Assembly: GCA_007748055.1 (NCBI GenBank)
Contig: CP036279.1
Location: forward strand, 806,001-870,000
From: Kolteria novifilia
Lineage (GTDB): Bacteria > Planctomycetota > Planctomycetia > Kolteriales > Kolteriaceae
Direction: 5' to 3'
Length of the DNA: 64,000 nucleotides
The notes below the pieces were generated by a model. The model had not been told where the DNA came from and ran no database searches. It saw nothing but the letters and a program-made list of their open reading frames with translations. This document shows positions 61,525 through 64,000 of the stretch, one piece after another; the stretch's first letter is position 1; each line of letters opens with the position of its first letter. The translations under genes and the position numbers were made by a program.

Positions 61525-62982
61525 ATGGATCGACTTGGAGAAGAACTCCTGAGGCCGACGCGGCGCTACTTTCTCGGCCGAGCGGCGGGATTGAGCTTGG
61601 GGGCGATGGCGCTCGGCGAATTGCTCGCCGACCCCGCCAAAGCGTCGCGAGCGGAGCGCAACGAGATCGGAACGCTCGCCGGGCTGCCCCATTTCGCTCC
61701 CAAGGCGAAGCGGGTCATCTTCCTCACCCAGTCTGGCGGTCCGTCGCAACTCGAACTCTACGACCACAAGCCGGGCCTCGAGAAGTGGGCCGGGAAGGAA
61801 CTCCCCGAGTCGATCCGGATGGGGCAGCGGCTCACCTTGATGACCGCCAAGCAGAAGCAACTCGTGATGCCCGCGAAGACCAAGTTTCGTCGCTGGGGCG
61901 AGTCGGGCGCGACCGTCAGCGAGTGGTTGCCCCACATCGGCTCGGTGGCGGATGACCTCTGTTTCATCAAGTCGATGCACACCGATCACATCAACCACGC
62001 CCCGGCGATGACCTTCCTGTTGACCGGGCACCAGCTTCCCGGCCGCCCGAGCATTGGGGCCTGGTCGAGCTACGGGCTGGGGTCGCCCAATCGCGATTTG
62101 CCCGACTACATCGTGCTCGTGTCGAAGATGAAACGGCCCAGCGACCAACCGCTCTACGACTACTACTGGGGCTCGGGTTTTCTGCCGACTCGCTACCAGG
62201 GCGTGAAGCTTCGCAATGCCAAGGATCCGGTCCTCTACCTGAACGATCCGGCGGGGTTGCCCAAGGCGCTTCGGCGGGGAATGCTCGACAGCATCGCCGA
62301 ACTCAATCGGGCCAAGCTCGCCGAGTCGGGTGATCCGGAGATCGCCACGCGGATTCGTCAATACGAGATGGCTTACCGCATGCAAACGTCGGTCCCCGAC
62401 CTGACCAATCTCGGCGACGAGAGTCAGGAGACGTTCGAGCTCTACGGTCCCGACTCGCGCCGGCCGGGAAGCTACGCCGCCAACTGCATCCTGGCTCGTC
62501 GCTTGGCCGAACGCGGCGTCCGGTTCATCCAGCTCTTTCACCCCGACTGGGACCATCACAAGAAGCTGACGGCATGGTGTCCCGCGCGTTGTCGCGATAC
62601 CGATCAACCGACGGCGGCCCTGATCACCGATCTCAAACGGCGCGGGCTGCTCGAGGACACGCTCGTCGTCTGGGGCGGCGAGTTCGGACGTGGGGTCGCG
62701 GGGCAGGGGGACTACAAGAGCCCCGAGGCGGGACGCGATCATCACCCACGCAGTTTCACCGTCTGGATGGCCGGCGCCGGGGTTCGCCCTGGGCTCTCTT
62801 ACGGCGGGACCGACGAGTTCGGCTACAACGCGGTCGATCAACCCGTGCACATCCACGACTTGCAGGCGACCATCCTTCACCTGCTTGGCGTCGATCACAC
62901 CAAGCTGACTTATCGCTACCAAGGCCGGGATTTTCGGCTGACCGACGTCCACGGCCACGTTGTGAAGGATATCCTGACGTGA
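61525..62982 (+). CDS. DUF1501 family exported protein
   Basis: A 485-residue protein with a Tat signal (TRRYFLGRAAG, residues 12-22). DUF1501 is a sulfatase/alkaline-phosphatase-like fold; visible landmarks are RVIFLTQSGGPSQLELYDHKPGL, DHINHAPAMTFLLTGHQLPGRPSIGAWSSYGLG, RFIQLFHPDWDHH, LVVWGGEFGR and DHHPRSFTVWMAGAGVRPG. It typically follows a PSCyt1/DUF1549/DUF1553 gene, as here, 83 bp downstream. Function remains unproven; metal-binding Asp/His residues are conserved. It overlaps the next gene (GTGA), giving three coupled genes. Confidence 0.93.
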   Translation: MDRLGEELLRPTRRYFLGRAAGLSLGAMALGELLADPAKASRAERNEIGTLAGLPHFAPKAKRVIFLTQSGGPSQLELYDHKPGLEKWAGKELPESIRMGQRLTLMTAKQKQLVMPAKTKFRRWGESGATVSEWLPHIGSVADDLCFIKSMHTDHINHAPAMTFLLTGHQLPGRPSIGAWSSYGLGSPNRDLPDYIVLVSKMKRPSDQPLYDYYWGSGFLPTRYQGVKLRNAKDPVLYLNDPAGLPKALRRGMLDSIAELNRAKLAESGDPEIATRIRQYEMAYRMQTSVPDLTNLGDESQETFELYGPDSRRPGSYAANCILARRLAERGVRFIQLFHPDWDHHKKLTAWCPARCRDTDQPTAALITDLKRRGLLEDTLVVWGGEFGRGVAGQGDYKSPEAGRDHHPRSFTVWMAGAGVRPGLSYGGTDEFGYNAVDQPVHIHDLQATILHLLGVDHTKLTYRYQGRDFRLTDVHGHVVKDILT

Positions 62983-63902
62983 GAACTCCCATCATCCTCG
63001 GACTGGTGGCGGGGTTGGCCGCGACTGGCATTTCTCCAACCGCTGGAGCCTTGGAGCCGACCAAGACGATCGACCTTTGGCCCGACATGGCGCCGGGGGA
63101 GACGGAGCGTTCGCCAGGGAAAGTCCTTCCGAAGCGACCGGGGGAACACCCTGCCGTCACTCGGGTCGAGGAGATCACGCGGCCGACGATGGACATCTTC
63201 AAGGCTCCGGCGGAGAAGAGCAACGGGACCGCGGTCGTCATCTTACCGGGGGGCGGTTTCGGCAAGGTGGTGCCCGACAAGGAGGGGTCGGAAGCCGCCG
63301 AGTGGCTCAACCGGCTTAGGGTTACCGCGTTTGTCGTTCGCTACCGAACCGCCAAACGGGGAGACGCGGCCCCGTGGCTCAAGGCGGTGCAGGATGGTCA
63401 GCGAGCGCTGAGTTTGGTTCGTTCGGAGGCCGAGACCTTCGGAGTCGATCCCGAGCGTGTCGGCTTGCTCGGCTTTTCCGCCGGAGGCCAGGCGGCGGCC
63501 ATCCTGATGGCCCATCCCGACAAACGGTTCGCCCGAGCCGTTGACGCCGTTGATGAGGAACCATTCGCCCCCGATTTTGGACTCTTGGTCTACCCTTGGC
63601 GGGTCGCCGATCCCGAGACGGGGCAGCTCAAGAGCGAGATCGCGATCGACAAGCGTTTTCCGCCGACCTTCCTCGTGCACACGCACGACGATGCCTCGAC
63701 GTCGCTCGGCTCAGTGGGGATCTACGCCGCGCTGAAGCGGCAAGGCGTTCCCGCTGAGTTGCACATCTATCAGAACGGGGGCCACGGCTACGGGCTGCGA
63801 CCGGTAGAGGGCTCGGAGGTCCACACTTGGCCCGACCGCGCCACCTCGTGGCTCCGGGTGCGTGGCTTGATCGAGCCGCCCGCGTCGTCCTCCTCCGAGT
63901 GA
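62979..63902 (+). CDS. Exported alpha/beta hydrolase (carbohydrate esterase-like)
   Basis: A 307-residue protein. GTG 62979 overlaps the DUF1501 stop as GTGA. A signal peptide lies at 1 to about 24. The hydrolase has AVVILPGGGFGKVV (HGG-like oxyanion), GLLGFSAGGQAAAI with the nucleophile Ser (about residue 166), FPPTFLVHTHDDASTSLGS with the acid Asp, and NGGHGYGL with the catalytic His, typical of the acetylxylan-esterase-like group of planctomycete loci. It may deacylate plant or algal polysaccharides outside the cytoplasm. Control is probably by the divergent XylR-like regulator. Confidence 0.88.
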   Translation: MRTPIILGLVAGLAATGISPTAGALEPTKTIDLWPDMAPGETERSPGKVLPKRPGEHPAVTRVEEITRPTMDIFKAPAEKSNGTAVVILPGGGFGKVVPDKEGSEAAEWLNRLRVTAFVVRYRTAKRGDAAPWLKAVQDGQRALSLVRSEAETFGVDPERVGLLGFSAGGQAAAILMAHPDKRFARAVDAVDEEPFAPDFGLLVYPWRVADPETGQLKSEIAIDKRFPPTFLVHTHDDASTSLGSVGIYAALKRQGVPAELHIYQNGGHGYGLRPVEGSEVHTWPDRATSWLRVRGLIEPPASSSSE

Positions 63903-64000
63903 TGCCACCACGTGCCGTGGGCTCGGCGGACTCTCCCGGTGTCCTCGTGAGTGACAATCCGATGGGACGGGGCTGTCACGTAAGTTTCCCAAATTGCCCG

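Overview
The window comes from a high-GC bacterium of the phylum Planctomycetota. The clearest markers are a PSCyt1/DUF1549/DUF1553 protein followed by a DUF1501 protein (58.3-63.0 kb), a serine/threonine kinase with a DLG rather than DFG magnesium loop, a DUF58 plus VWA membrane pair and a secreted ThuA-like protein. A lipid A/LPS-core gene set (LpxK, HldE, GT9 heptosyltransferase, LPS-kinase family protein, GT4, GmhA) shows a Gram-negative outer membrane. The genus cannot be fixed from the sequence alone.

Layout. 0-2.2 kb: the 3' end of a PTS enzyme I-type gene, a Tyr-rich exported protein and an orphan ExbD. 2.3-9.1 kb: a secreted lipase-like hydrolase, a Gfo/Idh/MocA oxidoreductase, a TolC-type lipoprotein, a small membrane protein, and a two-gene unit of a 2TM-GAF-like protein with a small partner. 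9.3-14.6 kb: FolD, two small exported proteins, a CitG-like/PTPS gene pair and an HExxH peptidase. 15.2-18.5 kb: a TonB-like anchored protein with an unusually close -10 box, then two adjacent genes equivalent to the two halves of the cyanobacterial arginine dihydrolase/ornithine cyclodeaminase ArgZ/AgrE. 18.5-24.9 kb: four tandem ABC-2-type permeases with no ATPase. 25-35 kb: isocitrate dehydrogenase family, two coupled GT39 transferases, Ldh2-type dehydrogenase, lipase-like protein, ThuA protein, enolase-superfamily protein and a DUF6165 protein. 35.5-41.8 kb: the LPS-core cluster. 42-49.6 kb: NIF3, an antiporter with CBS domains, an M50 peptidase, the kinase and LarE. 50-56 kb: VWA and DUF58 proteins and GmhA. 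56.3-64 kb: DinB, a XylR-like regulator, and a divergent three-gene planctomycete operon.

The most unusual feature is a set of short inverted-repeat elements (families A, B and D) lying between genes. Family A (about 110 bp) has CTAG ends, and at four of its five sites the CTAG supplies the TAG stop codon of a neighbouring gene. Family B ends also supply or abut stop codons. One element is nested inside another, and the 0.3 kb gap between gmhA and the DinB gene is built from three elements end to end. CTAG/TA-flanked ends resemble the target preference of IS630-type transposases, but no transposase is encoded here. A 31-33 bp palindromic tandem array at 41.9-42.2 kb sits in the same kind of gap. 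No tRNA, rRNA, CRISPR or prophage was recognised.
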